64,000 nt of DNA from NCBI GenBank assembly GCA_022009835.1, contig CP091726.1, forward strand, positions 682,001 to 746,000, read 5' to 3'. This document shows positions 17,881 through 30,094 of the stretch, piece after piece (the stretch's first letter is position 1; each line of letters opens with the position of its first letter). This DNA comes from Bacilli bacterium. GTDB lineage: Bacteria; Bacillota_I; Bacilli_A; RF39; UBA660. The notes below the pieces were generated by a model. That model did no database searches. It worked only from the letters and a program-made list of their open reading frames with translations, and was not told the DNA's origin. Position numbers and translations under genes: made by a program.

Positions 17881-20848
17881 ATGTATTTAAAAAGAAATAA
17901 AAGCCTATGGATTTAAGTCATTTGCAGATAAAACATCCATAGAATTTGGTAAAAATATTAATGGTATAGTAGGACCTAATGGATCAGGAAAATCTAATAT
18001 AGTAGATGCCGTAAGATGGGTACTAGGAGAACAGTCAATGAAGAGTCTTAGAGGAGATACTTCTCTAGATGTAATCTTTTCTGGTAGTGAAAGTAGAAAA
18101 CCTCTTAATAGTGCATCAGTTACTTTAGTATTTGATAATACTGATCGTAGTCTTCCAATCGATTATAGTGAAGTATCAATAAAGAGAATGGCTTTTCGAA
18201 CAGGAGAAAATGAATACTATATTAATAATGAAAGAGTAAGATTAAAAGATATTACTGAGCTTTTAACTGATAGTGGAACTGCGAAAGAAAGTTTTAATAT
18301 TATCAGTCAGGGTAAAATAGATGAAATATTATCAAATAAACCAGAAGATCGAAGAATAATATTTGAAGAGGCTGCTGGAGTTTTAAAATATAAGAGAAGA
18401 AAAGAAGAAGCAATTAGAAAACTAGATCGAACTAACCAAAATCTAAATAGAGTAAATGACATCATAAATGAATTAAATAGTAGTATAATCCCTCTTGAAG
18501 AAGCCAGCATAAAAGCAAAAAAATATATTGAATATAAAGATAGGTTATCTAATATTGAAGTAGCAGTTATAGCTAAAGAAATTAAGGATCTAAATTTTGA
18601 ATATCAAGAAGGCAAAAAAAGAATTGAAGAACTTCAAAATGAAATAACTTCAGCAGCAGCAGGTACTAGTACTTATGATATAGATATACTTAAATATAAA
18701 GACAAATTAAAAAGAAGCAAGAGAAAATATTAATAAAAAGTCAAATATCCCTAATAGACTTAACTAAAAAAAGAAGAAAAAAAATAACTTCAGACATCAG
18801 ATTATTACAAGAAAGAAACAAATATAAAGGAGAAACATCTCTTATTAGTAATAATATTATTACCTTAAAAAGAAGAAATACTTAGTATTAAAAACTAAAC
18901 TTACTAATTATCATAATGATATTGAAATACTAGATAATAAAATAAATAATATTAATAATAACATCAATGAATCAAAAAAATAAAATCGACAATCTAATAA
19001 ATAAAAAAAGAATAATATTAATGCTATCATAACTAAAAAAAATAATAGAGATATTGATAGTAGTACTTATAAAATAGATTACTTAGAGAATAATCTTAAT
19101 AATAATTTATCAGTACCTAAACAAATTAAGAGTATTTTAGATAATCCTAAATTTAATGGTATTTATAATGTTATATCTTCTTTAATTGAAGTACCTTCTA
19201 AATATAGTGTATGTATAAATACTGCTTTAGGAGGAGCATCTTCATATCTAGTAGTAGACACCCCAAATACTGCTAAAGAGTTAATTTATTACTTAAAGAA
19301 TAATAATTTAGGTAGGGCAACCTTCTACCCATTATCCGTTATTACAGGAAGATATATTGATGATAGTACTTTAAATACTATCAAAAATGAAGATGGCTAT
19401 ATTGGTATTGCTTCAGAACTAGTTAGTTATGATAATAAGTATAGTAATATTATTAGTAATGTTTTTAGGTAACATTATTATCGTTGATACTATTGAAATG
19501 GCTAATATTATCAGTAGTAAAATAAATAAAAAGTATAAAATAGTAACTTTAGATGGTCAAGTTATTAATGTAGGAGGTTCACTAACTGGAGGTAGTCAGA
19601 CAAAGAGTGTTAGTCCGATATCTATCAAATATGAAATAGAAGAGGAAACTAAAAAGCAAACTATCTTAACTAACAAAAAAATAAAGAACTATTAAAAGAA
19701 ATAGATACTATTGATAAAGAAATAAATACCCATAATAGTAGTTTATATAAATATAAAGAAGAAAGAATAGAATTCTTTAGTAAGAAAGAGATGGCTACTA
19801 ATGATATGACCTTAATAAATGCTACTTTTAGAGGCTAAGGAGAGAGAATTAAAAAGATTTAACTAATATATCAAATAATGAAAGTGAAGAAGATAATCTT
19901 ATAAATGCTTTATATAAAGTAAAAAGAAGAAATATCGGAATTAAATAAAAAAATATAGCATTACTTAAAGAAAATGAAAACAAATATAACGATACTATTA
20001 ATGAACTAGAAGTTACTAGAAATCAAAGTAATAGTCTTACTAGTAAGAAAGAGAGAGAACTTAATAATCTAAACATTACTATCAATAGAATTGATGTAAA
20101 ACTAGATAATTTATTAGCGGGACTTACTAATGATTATAATATGACCTATGAATTTGCTAGTGAAAATTATAAATTAGATATGGATATCGATGAAGCTAAA
20201 AAAGAAGTATTAAAACTAAAAGACAATATATCAATTCTTGGTAATGTTAATTTGGATGCTCCCGAAGAGTATGAGAGACAAAAAGAAAGATATGACTTTC
20301 TAAATAATCAAAGAAATGATTTACTAGCGGCTGAAAATACTTTATATGATATTATTAAAGAGATGGATGCTGTTATGAAAGATAAGTTCTTAGAGACATT
20401 TGAAAAAAAGTAAAAGTTGAATTTAAGAATGTCTATGGAGAACTATTTAAAGGTGGAAGAGCAGAATTATCACTAACTGAACCAGATAATATATTAGAGA
20501 CTGGTATTGAGATTAAGGCTGAGCCTCCTGGTAAAAAATTACAAAGTATTAGTTTATTATCTGGTGGAGAGAAAACTTTCACTGCTATTTCGTTATTATT
20601 TGCAATACTAAATATTAGACCGGTACCTTTTTGTTTATTTGATGAGGTTGAAGCTGCTTTGGATGATGCAAATGTTGAGGCTTTTGGTAAATACTTAGAT
20701 AAGTATAGGGATAACACACAGTTTATTATTATTACTCATAAGAAGAAAAACAATGGAGTATGCTGATATATTATACGGTATTACGATGGAAGAGTCTGGT
20801 GTAAGTAAGATTGTATCTGTTAAGTTAGAAGATATTAAGAAAGATTAA
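17881..20848 (+). CDS. smc: Chromosome segregation protein SMC
   Basis: Full-length SMC ATPase, about 985 residues: N-terminal Walker A GPNGSGKSN, coiled coil, hinge near 19130-19460 (GRATFYPLSVITG), second coil and C-terminal head with signature LLSGGEKTF, Walker B CLFDEVEAALD and IIITHKKKTMEYAD. SMC loads with ScpAB near the origin and organises the nucleoid. At least ten frame breaks occur (for example 17897, 18715, 18870, 18985, 19465, 19680, 19845, 19925, 20412, 20750); five unrelated frames share one continuous homology, which marks the breaks as sequence errors. No ribonuclease III gene precedes it here. Confidence 0.95.
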
Positions 20849-20867
20849 AATAAGTCTTTCTTTTTCT
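20838..20867 (+). terminator. smc terminator
   Basis: AAGAAAGA pairs with TCTTTCTT, followed by TTTT. The stem includes the smc stop codon. Confidence 0.7.
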
Positions 20868-20871
20868 CTAT

Positions 20872-20942
20872 CCCTTTCAACCATAAACAAGTTTATGTTG
20901 TTCAGGGTATGAGGAAGCCTTTTTATAAAAGTCTTCCTCATA
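20872..20942 (+). repeat. Tandem stem-loop element, copy 5
   Basis: Hairpin 1 (20872-20907) has CCCT/AGGG closing an inner CATAAAC/GTTTATG stem. Hairpin 2 (20908-20942) has TATGAGGAAG/CTTCCTCATA, a C opposite T mismatch and CTTTT/AAAAG. It is nearly identical to copy 6 at 35466. Confidence 0.82.
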
Positions 20943-20955
20943 AACAATTTGGGTA

Positions 20956-20984
20956 TTGTATTTATCTTCAGTCTATGATATATT
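20956..20984 (+). promoter_or_regulatory. Possible promoter of the leader unit and LamG gene
   Basis: TTGTAT, 17 bases, TATATT, about 34 bases before the leader ORF at 21018. Confidence 0.45.
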
Positions 20985-21017
20985 TAATATGTAAGGTAAA
21001 GAGAGGAGGAACCCTTC

Positions 21018-21173
21018 ATGAGTATAATAAATAGGTTATCAATAATTAACTGTCAGTTAACCCAGAATTATAGAGTGGGGGGGGGTATATCTAACCTTAT
21101 AAATAAAAGAAGTATTGATAAAATAAATAAAGACTATGAAATAACTAATAGAAATATTAGTGATTTTTCGTAG
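21018..21173 (+). CDS. Small leader ORF, copy A (probable double-glycine peptide)
   Basis: An ideal GAGAGGAGGAACCCTTC block precedes the ATG, and the same bases precede the small ORF at 50578. As written the frame runs 51 codons into the following hairpin. It crosses a run of nine G (21077-21085); with eight G it would stop at 21102 after 27 residues, ending NYRVGGVYLTL, which aligns with NYKMGGCLSYYK of copy B. I prefer the short form. No known peptide family was recognised. Confidence 0.5.
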   Translation: MSIINRLSIINCQLTQNYRVGGGISNLINKRSIDKINKDYEITNRNISDFS

Positions 21174-21181
21174 TCTTTTTT
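21130..21181 (+). terminator. Conserved terminator of leader unit, copy A
   Basis: GACTATGAAA and ACTAAT pair with ATTAGT and TTTTCGTAGTC, with an AGAAAT loop and a trailing T run. The 5' half is identical to copy B at 50677. It lies 24 bases upstream of the LamG gene start. Confidence 0.7.
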
Positions 21182-21204
21182 GTATTTGTAGTGGAGGTAA
21201 CAAT

Positions 21205-23608
21205 ATGAAGAAAAAAATATCAATTAAAACATTATATTTATTAGGTATTATAACCATAGGACTAATATTTCTAGGAGTGGGGTCTACTTATGCTATGTTT
21301 ACTAGTACTATTGAAATAAAGGATCCTATAACTATTTATGCTACTCTAAGTAGTGAAAGTGATATAATTGAAACAATAGATATTGAAATAGAGCCTAATG
21401 ATATCAGGGTAGCAGTAATAAATCTAAACAATACAAGTAATACTACTTTAAATTATGCTTCATTCTATATAACTGAGAGTAGTGATATTGAAGTAGGAGT
21501 AACACATAATTTTACTGATACTGCTGTTCCTACTGGAAGTATAGAAAATGGTACTACTAAAAAAGTATATATTCAAGTAAAAAATAATGGTAGTAGTACT
21601 ACTAATGTAACTATTGGTATATTATCTAATTCGGGTAATATTATAAAATCAGATAATATGATTTTAATAAATGATACTAATATTGATACTACATCTCCAA
21701 CATTATTAATAACAGGTCAAGATATGATAGTAAAAGATGGTTTAATAAGATACTATGATGGCAATAATAATTCAGGCTATTCACATTCATCAAATACCAC
21801 TACATGGAAAGATTTATCAGGTAATTATGATGGGGCTTTGATAAATACAAGTTGGGATACTACATCGGCAGATTTTAATGGAAATGATAGTTATGCTACA
21901 TTGGGAGAATTACCTGAATTAACCACTATAACTATGGAAGCTACAATTATTATAAATGACTTTAATATGACTTATCCGAATATTTTTAATAATGTATCTG
22001 CTACTGGAACAGCGTTGTATTTTGCTGCGGATCATAAACCAAGGTTTAGATTGTATGATGGAACAACCAAAGTAAATGTAACAAGTGATGAAACTTTGGA
22101 TACAGGTGTGTTGCACACTATAACGGCTACTTATGATGGAACGACAGCAAAAATATATATAGATGGAATGGTAACTAAATCATATGCTATTGCTAATGCA
22201 GTAATATCACCAAACACAGCAAAAGAAATGATAATTGGGAGAAATCCCAACACAGATGGCTGGTTAAATGCAAAGATTTATTCGGCAAGAATATACAATA
22301 GGGCTCTTACTGAAACGGAAATAAAACAAAATATGAATGCTGATCGTATATCAGCTAAAAGTGCTTCATCAGATGTAAATGGAACATATACTTTTATTTC
22401 AAATAAAAGATTAAGTAATTTTACTACCGATAGCATAACATTAACAAATGGAACTAAAGGGACATTTACTAAAGTTAATGATAAAAAATATAATCTAAAT
22501 ATATCTGGAGTAGCGGTTTCATCAACCCTTGGTGTAGATATATCTGAAAATATTTTTTTACCGATATAAGTGGTAACAATAATAATGCTTTAACACTTTC
22601 AAGATATAGAGATGGAACAGGACCAAGTGTAACTATAACAAAAGATACCAGTACTTCAAGAACGGTAACTTATACATTTACCTTTCATGAATATACATAT
22701 AATTTTACCTCTGATGATATAACTATAAGTGAAGGAACTAAAGGAGCGTTTACTAAAATTAATCAAAAAAATATACACTAGTAGTAACTCATGCTTCTGA
22801 TGGAAGTAAGACTATAACAGTAAAAGCAAATAGTTGTAATGATAGATTTGGTAATTTAAATGCTGCTAAAAGTTTTACTCATGCAATAAATACAGATTCA
22901 AAGAAACCAACAATTACCAATATATCTGCTAAAGCAGCAATAAATAGTAATACTATAACAGCAACACTAAAAGATAACACAGCATTAGCAGGATATGCTA
23001 TAACCACGTCTTCAACCAATAGTTGCAGTGGAACTGCTCCAACAAGTTGGACATCAATTAGCGGAACAACTTATAATTTAAGCAAAAAAGTAACTACATA
23101 TGGAAATCACTATATATGGACAAAAGATGCTTCAGGTAATACAAATTGTACAAGTAAAACAATATATAAGATAACATATACTACTACAGAAACAGATACT
23201 TGTAAAATAAATTCTGCTACCGTTACTGAAAAGTCTGGCACCATTAAACTTTTAATAAATGCAACATGTGCTTGTGAAGCACAAGGAACTTGTAAAGAAG
23301 GTACAGATAATGGGACAGATAGTGCTAGAGCGCAATTGAGATTATACATATATGGTTCAACCACATCAACATATAATCTAGGAGATATTACTGGTAGAGG
23401 ATTTTTTAGAAATGTATTTACAATGGATGCAAATGGAAATAAAATCGAGGCTTCAACATGGTCAACAGTTACAGCATATAGTAAAGGATTAATTAGAACC
23501 ACTGTTGGAAGTGGAAGAACTTCAACAGTCAACGAAGTTTCAACAATTGTATCAAAAATAGTAGCGGATTCAACAACTATTTATGATGGTGGATTTGTAA
23601 ATTATTAA
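21205..23608 (+). CDS. Secreted LamG-domain surface protein with Ig-like repeats
   Basis: About 800 residues. A signal peptide (MKKKISIKTLYLLGIITIGL..., with STYA near residue 30) is followed by a beta-rich region of about 150 residues, then a LamG/concanavalin-like domain (residues 190-395: LIRYYDGNNNSG, ATYDGTTAKIYIDG, IIGRNPNTDGW, ARIYNRALTETEI). Ig-like modules containing FTTDSITLTNGTKGTFTKV and the parallel FTSDDITISEGTKGAFTK come next, and a Cys-containing C-terminal region ends it. No LPXTG motif or C-terminal membrane anchor was seen. Frame breaks lie near 22565 and 22768. The composition (Thr, Ser, Asn rich) and better-kept frame suggest an exported adhesin or carbohydrate-binding protein; the ligand is unknown. 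Confidence 0.8.
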
Positions 23609-23624
23609 TAAAATGCATAATATA

Positions 23625-23650
23625 AAGAAGGTACTAGTTATCTTCTTTTT
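23625..23650 (+). terminator. Terminator of the LamG gene
   Basis: AAGAAG pairs with CTTCTT around an 11-base loop, followed by TTT. Confidence 0.65.
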
Positions 23651-23739
23651 CATATTATAATAATAAATATACAAAAAAACCATATTTCACTTTTTATTTT
23701 TTTAAAAATAAATATGATATTATATATATGGTGATTAAA

Positions 23740-24523
23740 ATGAATAGAGTATTTGTAAGTATAGGACCAATAAATATCTATTGGTATTCAGTATTAATAA
23801 TAAGTGCTATCCTAATAGGAATTCATTTTTCTGGTAAAGTAGCCGAAAAAAACGGATTAGGAAAAACTACCTTATTAGATTTAATATTTGGATTAATATT
23901 TATTGGTGTAGTAGGAGCAAGATTATATTATGTAATATTTAATTTTTTTCTATCTTTAAAGATGATTTAATAAGTATCTTTAAAGTATGGGAAGGTGGTC
24001 TTGCTATTTATGGCGCTGTCATAGCAGGTATTCTTCATCTTATTTATTATAGTAAAAAAATATAATCAAAATATCTATTTAATACTAGATACATTAATAC
24101 CATATCTATTATTAGGACAAGCCATAGGTAGATGGGGTAATTTCATTAATCAGGAGGCACATGGTGCTATAACTACTTATGAGCATTTAAAAAGTATGCA
24201 CTTACCTGACTTTATTATAAAGGGTATGTATATTAATGGTTCATATTATATACCAACCTTTCTTTATGAATCAGTTTGGTGCTTAATAGGGTTTATAATA
24301 CTGTTGATAGTAAGAAAGAAAGATAACTTTAATCATAAAGGATTATTACTATTTATTTATTTTTATTTGGTATGGTATTGGTAGATTAATAATTGAAGGA
24401 TTAAGGACAGATAGTTTGTATTTAGGAACATTTAGAATAAGTCAAATAGTATCAATAATTCTTATATTAGTAGGTATTATAGGTATAGTTGTTAGGAGGA
24501 TTAAATGGAAAAATATAAAGTAG
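23740..24523 (+). CDS. lgt: Prolipoprotein diacylglyceryl transferase
   Basis: Membrane enzyme that transfers diacylglycerol from phosphatidylglycerol to the lipobox Cys of prolipoproteins. Seen: several transmembrane segments, [15 protein letters not shown], the Lgt signature [17 protein letters not shown] and the C-terminal [10 protein letters not shown] with the conserved Arg. About 258 residues. Frame breaks lie near 23945, 24055 and 24365. ATG 23740 is chosen over 23728 because a GGTGAT site precedes it. Its end overlaps trxB by 19 bases, an lgt-trxB linkage seen in many Firmicutes. Confidence 0.92.
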
Positions 24524-25394
24524 TAATATTAGGAGCAGGTATATCTGGTATGACTGCTGCTATTTACTTAAAAAGAGGTGGAATAAATCCTCTTATAATT
24601 GAAAGTAGTGTACCAGGAGGAGTATTAAATAATATTCCAAGTATTGAAAACTATCCTGGTTATGAAAGTATATCTGGTCCTGACTTGGCTATGAATATAT
24701 ATAAACAAGTAAAAAGACTTAGATATAAAAAAATATTATTAAAAAAAAGATAGATAATATTGATCTAAATAAAAAAATAATAAATAATAATATTGAATAT
24801 GATTATTTAGTAATAGCCACTGGAAGAAAACACAGGTTACTAGGTATTGAAAGAGAAAATGAATTATTAGGAAAAGGAATAAGCACTTGTGCTTTATGTG
24901 ATGGTTTCTTTTATAAAGATAAAGAAGTAGTTGTTGTTGGAGGAGGTTCATCTGCTCTTACTGAAGCTTTATATTTATCAAATATTGCTAAAGAAGTAAC
25001 GATAGTTCATAGAGGAAACACTTTTACTGGTGAAAAAAATATTTAATAGATAAAGTAAATAGTACTAAAAAAATATTAAAAGTAACATTTAATAGTAATG
25101 TAACAAGTTATAATATTAATGAAGATAAACTAGTATCAGTAACTATAAATAATAAAGATATTATAAAAAGCAGATGGAGTCTTTTTATCTATTGGAAGTA
25201 CTCCTAATAGTGAACTATTTAATGTTGATAAGGATAATAGTTATGTACTAGTAGATTCTAATTATATGACTAATATAGAAGATGTTTATGCTGTAGGGGA
25301 TGTAATTAAGAAGAAATACTATCAATTAAGTACTGCAGCATCAGATGCAGTAGTAGTGGCATCTACTATTATAGATAAGGAAAATAAAGTTTAA
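24505..25394 (+). CDS. trxB: Thioredoxin-disulfide reductase
   Basis: Flavoprotein that reduces thioredoxin with [17 protein letters not shown] binds FAD; the redox centre reads [11 protein letters not shown], a CxxC in the TrxB position (usually CATC); [13 protein letters not shown] binds NADPH; and the end contains [11 protein letters not shown]. About 295 residues. Frame breaks lie near 24720, 24747, 25045 and 25172. GTTAGGAGG supplies the ribosome-binding site inside lgt. Confidence 0.92.
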
Positions 25395-25489
25395 AGTTTT
25401 AATATATTAAACTTTAAAGATAAACATTTACATTTAATAAAAAAAATATGGTATTATTTAATTATGATAAAAAGAAGGAGGAAATTAAA

Positions 25490-26055
25490 ATGGATATTGG
25501 AACAATAATTATCATAATAATCGTAGGAGTTTTTACTAGTACTAGTATTTTTATGGAATTGGGGTATATAACAGTTTAGTAAATGCTAGAAATAAGGTAA
25601 AAGATCAATTCTCACAAATAGATGTACAATTAAAAAGAAGAAGTGATATGATTCCTAATTTAGTAGAAACTGTTAAAGGTTATGCTAAACATGAAGAAAA
25701 AACATTAAAAGAAGTTATTGAAGCAAGGAATAAAATGACTACTGCTAATGGAATAAATGAAGAACTAGAAGCTTCTAATGCTGTAACAGGAGCCTTAAAT
25801 AAATTATTTGCTTTATCAGAAGCATATCCAGAATTAAAGGCTAATGAAAACTTCAAAGCATTACAGAGTGATTTAAAAGAAACTGAAGATAAAATTAGTT
25901 ATGCAAGAGGATTTTATAATGATACTGTTTTAACTTATAATAATTTAAGAGAACAGTTTCCATCTAATATAATAGCTTCTATGTTTAAGTTTGAAAAATA
26001 TGATTTCTTTGCGGCTGATGAAAAAGCAAGAGAAAATCCACAAGTTAAATTCTAG
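25490..26055 (+). CDS. lemA: LemA family protein
   Basis: One N-terminal transmembrane segment (IIIIIIVGV) is followed by the LemA helical domain: NSLVNARNKVKDQFSQID, LKRRSDMIPNLVETVKGY and NDTVLTYNNLREQFPSNIIA. About 188 residues; a break near 25545-25570 splits the anchor from the domain. AAGGAGGAAATTAAA precedes the ATG. LemA proteins are often beside DUF2207 or TPM-domain proteins, as here; their biochemical role is unsettled. Confidence 0.92.
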
Positions 26056-26078
26056 GGCTTATTATTAAGTCCTTTTTT
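26053..26078 (+). terminator. Terminator-like hairpin between lemA and the DUF2207 gene
   Basis: AGGGCTTA pairs with TAAGTCCT, followed by six T. It may lower, but not abolish, expression of the downstream gene, which has no obvious promoter of its own. Confidence 0.65.
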
Positions 26079-26093
26079 GATAGGGAGTGAATT

Positions 26094-27784
26094 ATGAAAA
26101 AAATTATTTTTTTAATAGTATTACTATTAATACCAAATATTATATTAGCAAATGAAATATATAATATTGATATGAATATTTATGTTGATAATAATGGAAC
26201 TGCTCATGTAACTGAAGAGTGGCAGACCAATTTAAATGAAGGAACTGAAGGATATAAACCATATTATAACTTAGGAACTAGTGAGATAACTAATTTCAAG
26301 GTAAAAATAAATGGTGAAGACTATACATATAATGATAACTATAATATTAATGGTAGTTTTTAGTGATAAGAAGTATCAAAATGGTTATAATTATATAAAT
26401 AACGGAGTAGAGTTATGTTTTGGTATCACTAAATATGGTAAAAATACATATACATTAAGTTACGATATAAGTAACTTTGTTGTTAATACTAGTGATGGTT
26501 ATCAGATGATATATTGGACACTATTTCCATATGACTATAAACCAAATCCCGAGAGAGTATATATAAAAATATATAGTGATTTCAAATATAGTGATACTTT
26601 AGATGTATGGGGTTATGGAAAATATGGGGCACCAACTTATGTTTATGATGGTTATATTGAAATGGATTCTGAAGATACTGTTGAATCAAGTGAATATATG
26701 ACTATCCTTGTTAAGTTTCCTGAAAATACTTTTACTCTAAATACTATCTTAGATAGTAGCTTTGATGATTATCTAAACATGGCTAATGATGGAGCAACAT
26801 CTTATACTGGTGAAAAATTAACTTTTTGGGATTGGGTATTAGGAATCTTGCCATTTATATTTAGTTTTGGGTTACCAATACTTATAATTATCTTAGCAAT
26901 AAGAAGTTCTATAGTAAATGGTTATGGTTATAAAAATAATAAAGTAATTGATAAAAAGAATACTCCATTATTTAGAGATATACCATGTAATAAAGATATC
27001 TATTATGCTAGCACTTTAGTAAAATTAAATAATAATGTTTTCACTGGTTATAAAGAAACTAATATATTTGGAGCTATTATCTTAAAATGGGTTAAAGAAA
27101 ATAAAATAATTTTCAAAAATGAAACAAAAGGAGTATTTAATAAAAATACTAGTAGTATTGATTTAACACTTAATCCAACCTTTGATAATGCACTAGAAAA
27201 AGAATTATTTGATGTTATGTATGAGGCTAGTAAAGATGGTATATTAGAAACTAATGAACTAGAAAAAAATGGTGTAATAAACACTATACCAAATTCTTTA
27301 ATTTGTTTGAAAGAATAGATAAAGTAGAAGTAGAAAAAAATTAAAAAAAGAGATAATCATATTTATAAAAGACAAACTAAAGAAGAATGTAAAAAGAAAG
27401 AACATTATGGATGATATGATTTATGATGATAGTACTAAACTATATGGTTTAAAATTATTCTTAGATGAGTTTTCAAGAATGAATACTAGAGAAGTATTAG
27501 AGGTACATATTTGGGATGAATATTTAATGTTTGCTTATTTATTTGGAACTGCTGATAAAGTAGCAAAACAATTAAAAAATTTATATCCTGAAGTACTAGT
27601 AGATAATAATATTGATTATGGAACATTAATATATATTAATCATATATCCACTAGTAGTGTAAGAGCAGCTAGTACGGCAAGAGATAGAGCAAATTCATAC
27701 TCATCTGGAGGTGGTGGCTTCTCTTCTGGCGGAGGAGGAGGCGGTTCCTTCGGAGGAGGAGGCGGTGGCGGTGGCTTCCGCTAA
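26094..27784 (+). CDS. DUF2207 membrane protein with a Gly-rich tail
   Basis: A signal peptide is followed by an extracellular beta domain (NGTAHVTEEWQ, YTLSYDISNFV, YWTLFPYDY), a transmembrane segment near residue 265 (LGILPFIFSFGLPILIIILA), a cytoplasmic domain, and a C-terminal region ending in SSGGGGGGSFGGGGGGGGFR. This is the architecture of DUF2207 proteins (YciQ-like). About 560 residues. Frame breaks lie near 26360, 27270, 27335 and 27400. It pairs with the LemA gene upstream; the role is unknown, probably at the envelope. Confidence 0.88.
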
Positions 27785-28421
27785 TACATATATTCTAAAT
27801 AATAAAGAATATCCTATTGAAATAATTAGAAAGAATAATAAAAAAATACTTATTTAAGGGTAAAAAGATAGTAAGATAATAGTAACAACTAATTATCTTA
27901 CTTCTTTAACTACTATCAATAAATTAATAAAAAAATAATACTACATTTATTAATAAACAATTAACTAAAGAAGATTTAAAAAAAGAAGAAATATTTAAAT
28001 TATTTGGAAATAGTTATGATATAATATATGGCTTTTAAAGATACTGAGATAGAAAAATGATAAAATATATACTAAAGATTTAAAAAAACACTAAATAAAT
28101 ATCTATCTAAATATATAACAAATATATATAATGAAAGATTAAATTATTATTACCATCTATTTGAAGAAAATATTCCAACACCTAATTTAAAGATAAGAAA
28201 AAAATGACTAGTAGATGGGGGAGTATGTAATATAAAAAAATCATAATGTTACTTTAAATCTAGAACTATCAAAAATATAATATAGAATGCTTAAATTATG
28301 TTATAGTACATGAATTATCTCATTTTATTTATCCTAATCATTCAAAAAGATTTTTTTGGTTTTTTTAGTAAGTAAGTATTATCCTAATTATAAAGAAATA
28401 AGAAAAATACTTAAGAACTAA
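27771..28421 (+). CDS. YgjP-like zinc metallopeptidase (M48/DUF45)
   Basis: The reconstructed protein of about 210 residues contains the RKMTSRWGVCN segment, a NYVIVHELSHFIYPNHSKRFF zinc-binding region (HELSH with the third ligand His nearby) and a C-terminal YPNYKEIRKIL, all typical of YgjP. Frames break at least six times (27840, 27935, 28035, 28055, 28085, 28205-28240, 28280, 28360). No ATG fits the N-terminus NTYILNNKEYPIEIIRK; GTG 27771, inside the Gly-rich tail of DUF2207 and behind GGAGGAGG, is the best candidate start but tentative. Confidence 0.8.
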
Positions 28422-28439
28422 TTCTTAAGTATTTTTTTA
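28404..28439 (+). terminator. Terminator of the YgjP-like gene
   Basis: AAATACTTAAGAA pairs with TTCTTAAGTATTT, followed by a T run. The stem includes the last codons and the stop. Confidence 0.85.
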
Positions 28440-28511
28440 TCGAAAAATAACTTGTAAAAAAATAATATACTTATGATAAAAATTAATATGTAACATAGGA
28501 GGCTATCTTAT

Positions 28512-30072
28512 ATGAATAAAATATCTAATTTCTTATCAAAAAAATATCAAAGAAAACAAAAAAATAACAATACTAGTAATTACCTTAATAGTATTAGGAA
28601 TAACAGTACTATACCAAACATTTGCTATAAGCAGCAATATAAGTGGAGGTAGTGATAACTATACTGTAACTTTAAATAATAATAGTACTATAACAGTACC
28701 CGCTAATGGGCATAAAACAGTATACTTTAAAATAAGAAATAATAATAAAGGAACAGTTCAGTATGGAGTGGGTTATAAAGGTACTAACATAATAGTAAAG
28801 GCATATGCTGATAGTGAAAGTCCTAGTACTGGTACTATGACTGAATCAGAAAGTAAATTTATAAAACTATATATAGAAAATACTTCTACATCAAATTCTT
28901 TAGTAAGATTAATATCTATATTAGGTTATGAAAATGGAGGTAATTTAATAGTACCTAGTGGGTATAAACTAGTGTCTAGTGTAACTTCAGGAGGTGGAGG
29001 AACATCTGGAGGAGATATTCCTAGTAGTTCTGAATCCACTAAAACATTGAAAATATTAAATGCATTAAATAGTGATATAAATTTAGATACATCAATAACT
29101 CCCGATTTTTCCACTTCAGCTGGAGAACAAGGAGATGGGACAAACGGTTTGTATGAATCTGTTGATGATTTTGGCACCACCTATTACTTTAGAGGAAATG
29201 TAGTAAATAATTATGTATATTTTGCTGATTTCTACTGGAGAATAATCAGAATAAATGGTGATGGCACATTAAGACTAATATATGCAGGCACCCAACTACA
29301 TGAAAATGGTTATGACGATTATGCACCAGGGGATACAGTTCTTGGAAATGGAAATGGAAATTATGGTTATGTTTTTAATGATGCTGCTGATGATATTACC
29401 TATGTAGGATATATGACTGGTACTGTTGGTGCTTCAACATATACTGAAGCAAATTCAAACACAACTGACAGTTCAATAAAAACAGTTCTTGATACATGGT
29501 ATGAAGATAACCTAATGAGCTATGCTGATTTTATTGCTGACACCACGTATTGCAATGATAGAAGTATGATTGGTATAAATGCTGGCGATACATATAATGG
29601 AGGAAAGATAACATATAATTATGTTGAAAGAATTAGTACACTGACACCAACTTTAAAATGTGCTAACAAAAATGATAAATTTACCATCAGTAGTTCTATT
29701 GGTAACGGAAAATTAACATATCCAATAGGATTACCAACAGCGGATGAAATATGGATGTCAGGAGTTAATGCTGATCTATCAGCATTAGCCAGCTATATAG
29801 AAAATAATACAGCCTTTTGGACAATGACACCTTATGAATATAATGCTGATACATATATGGCAATATATAGTTTTGGTGAAAGTTTTTCCTCATCGATAGA
29901 TAGTAGTAGAACATCAAAATTACCTTCAAATACTATGGCTGGTTTAAATCTTAATCCTATTGGAATACGACCAGTAATATCAGTGTACCCATCTATACTT
30001 AGTGATGATGGGACTATGTACTCTATACTTAGTGGTAATGGAACTATGAATGACCCATTTCGTATTGAGTAA
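28512..30072 (+). CDS. Secreted surface protein, paralogue of the 50750 gene
   Basis: About 520 residues. A charged N-terminus is followed by one hydrophobic segment (ILVITLIVLGITVLY) and TFAISS. A beta domain of about 110 residues comes next, ending in ILGYENGGNLIVPSGY, a block shared nearly word for word with the protein at 50750. A Gly/Ser linker (SGGGGTSGGDIPSSSES) then leads to a C-terminal domain with YYFRGNVVNNYVYFADFYWR, WIIR-type and GIRPVISVYPS motifs. The C-terminal half resembles modules common in surface proteins of gut Firmicutes; I cannot name the family with confidence. One frame break near 28545. Probable membrane-anchored or released envelope protein. Confidence 0.7.
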
Positions 30073-30094
30073 TAATATAAGGAGGTTTTTAGTT

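Noticed and set aside
21077..21085. G9 run as a phase-variation switch for the leader ORF
   Set aside because: Tempting, but copy B has G6 in the same place and homopolymer length is exactly what this assembly gets wrong; it cannot be judged here.
23110..23532. 140-residue minus-strand open frame inside the LamG gene
   Set aside because: Shadow of the Thr/Ser-rich coding strand; no start signal and the composition mirrors the plus-strand codons.
27705..27780. Gly-rich tail of the DUF2207 protein as a repeat element or misassembly
   Set aside because: A Gly-rich C-terminus is normal for DUF2207/TPM-type proteins beside LemA.
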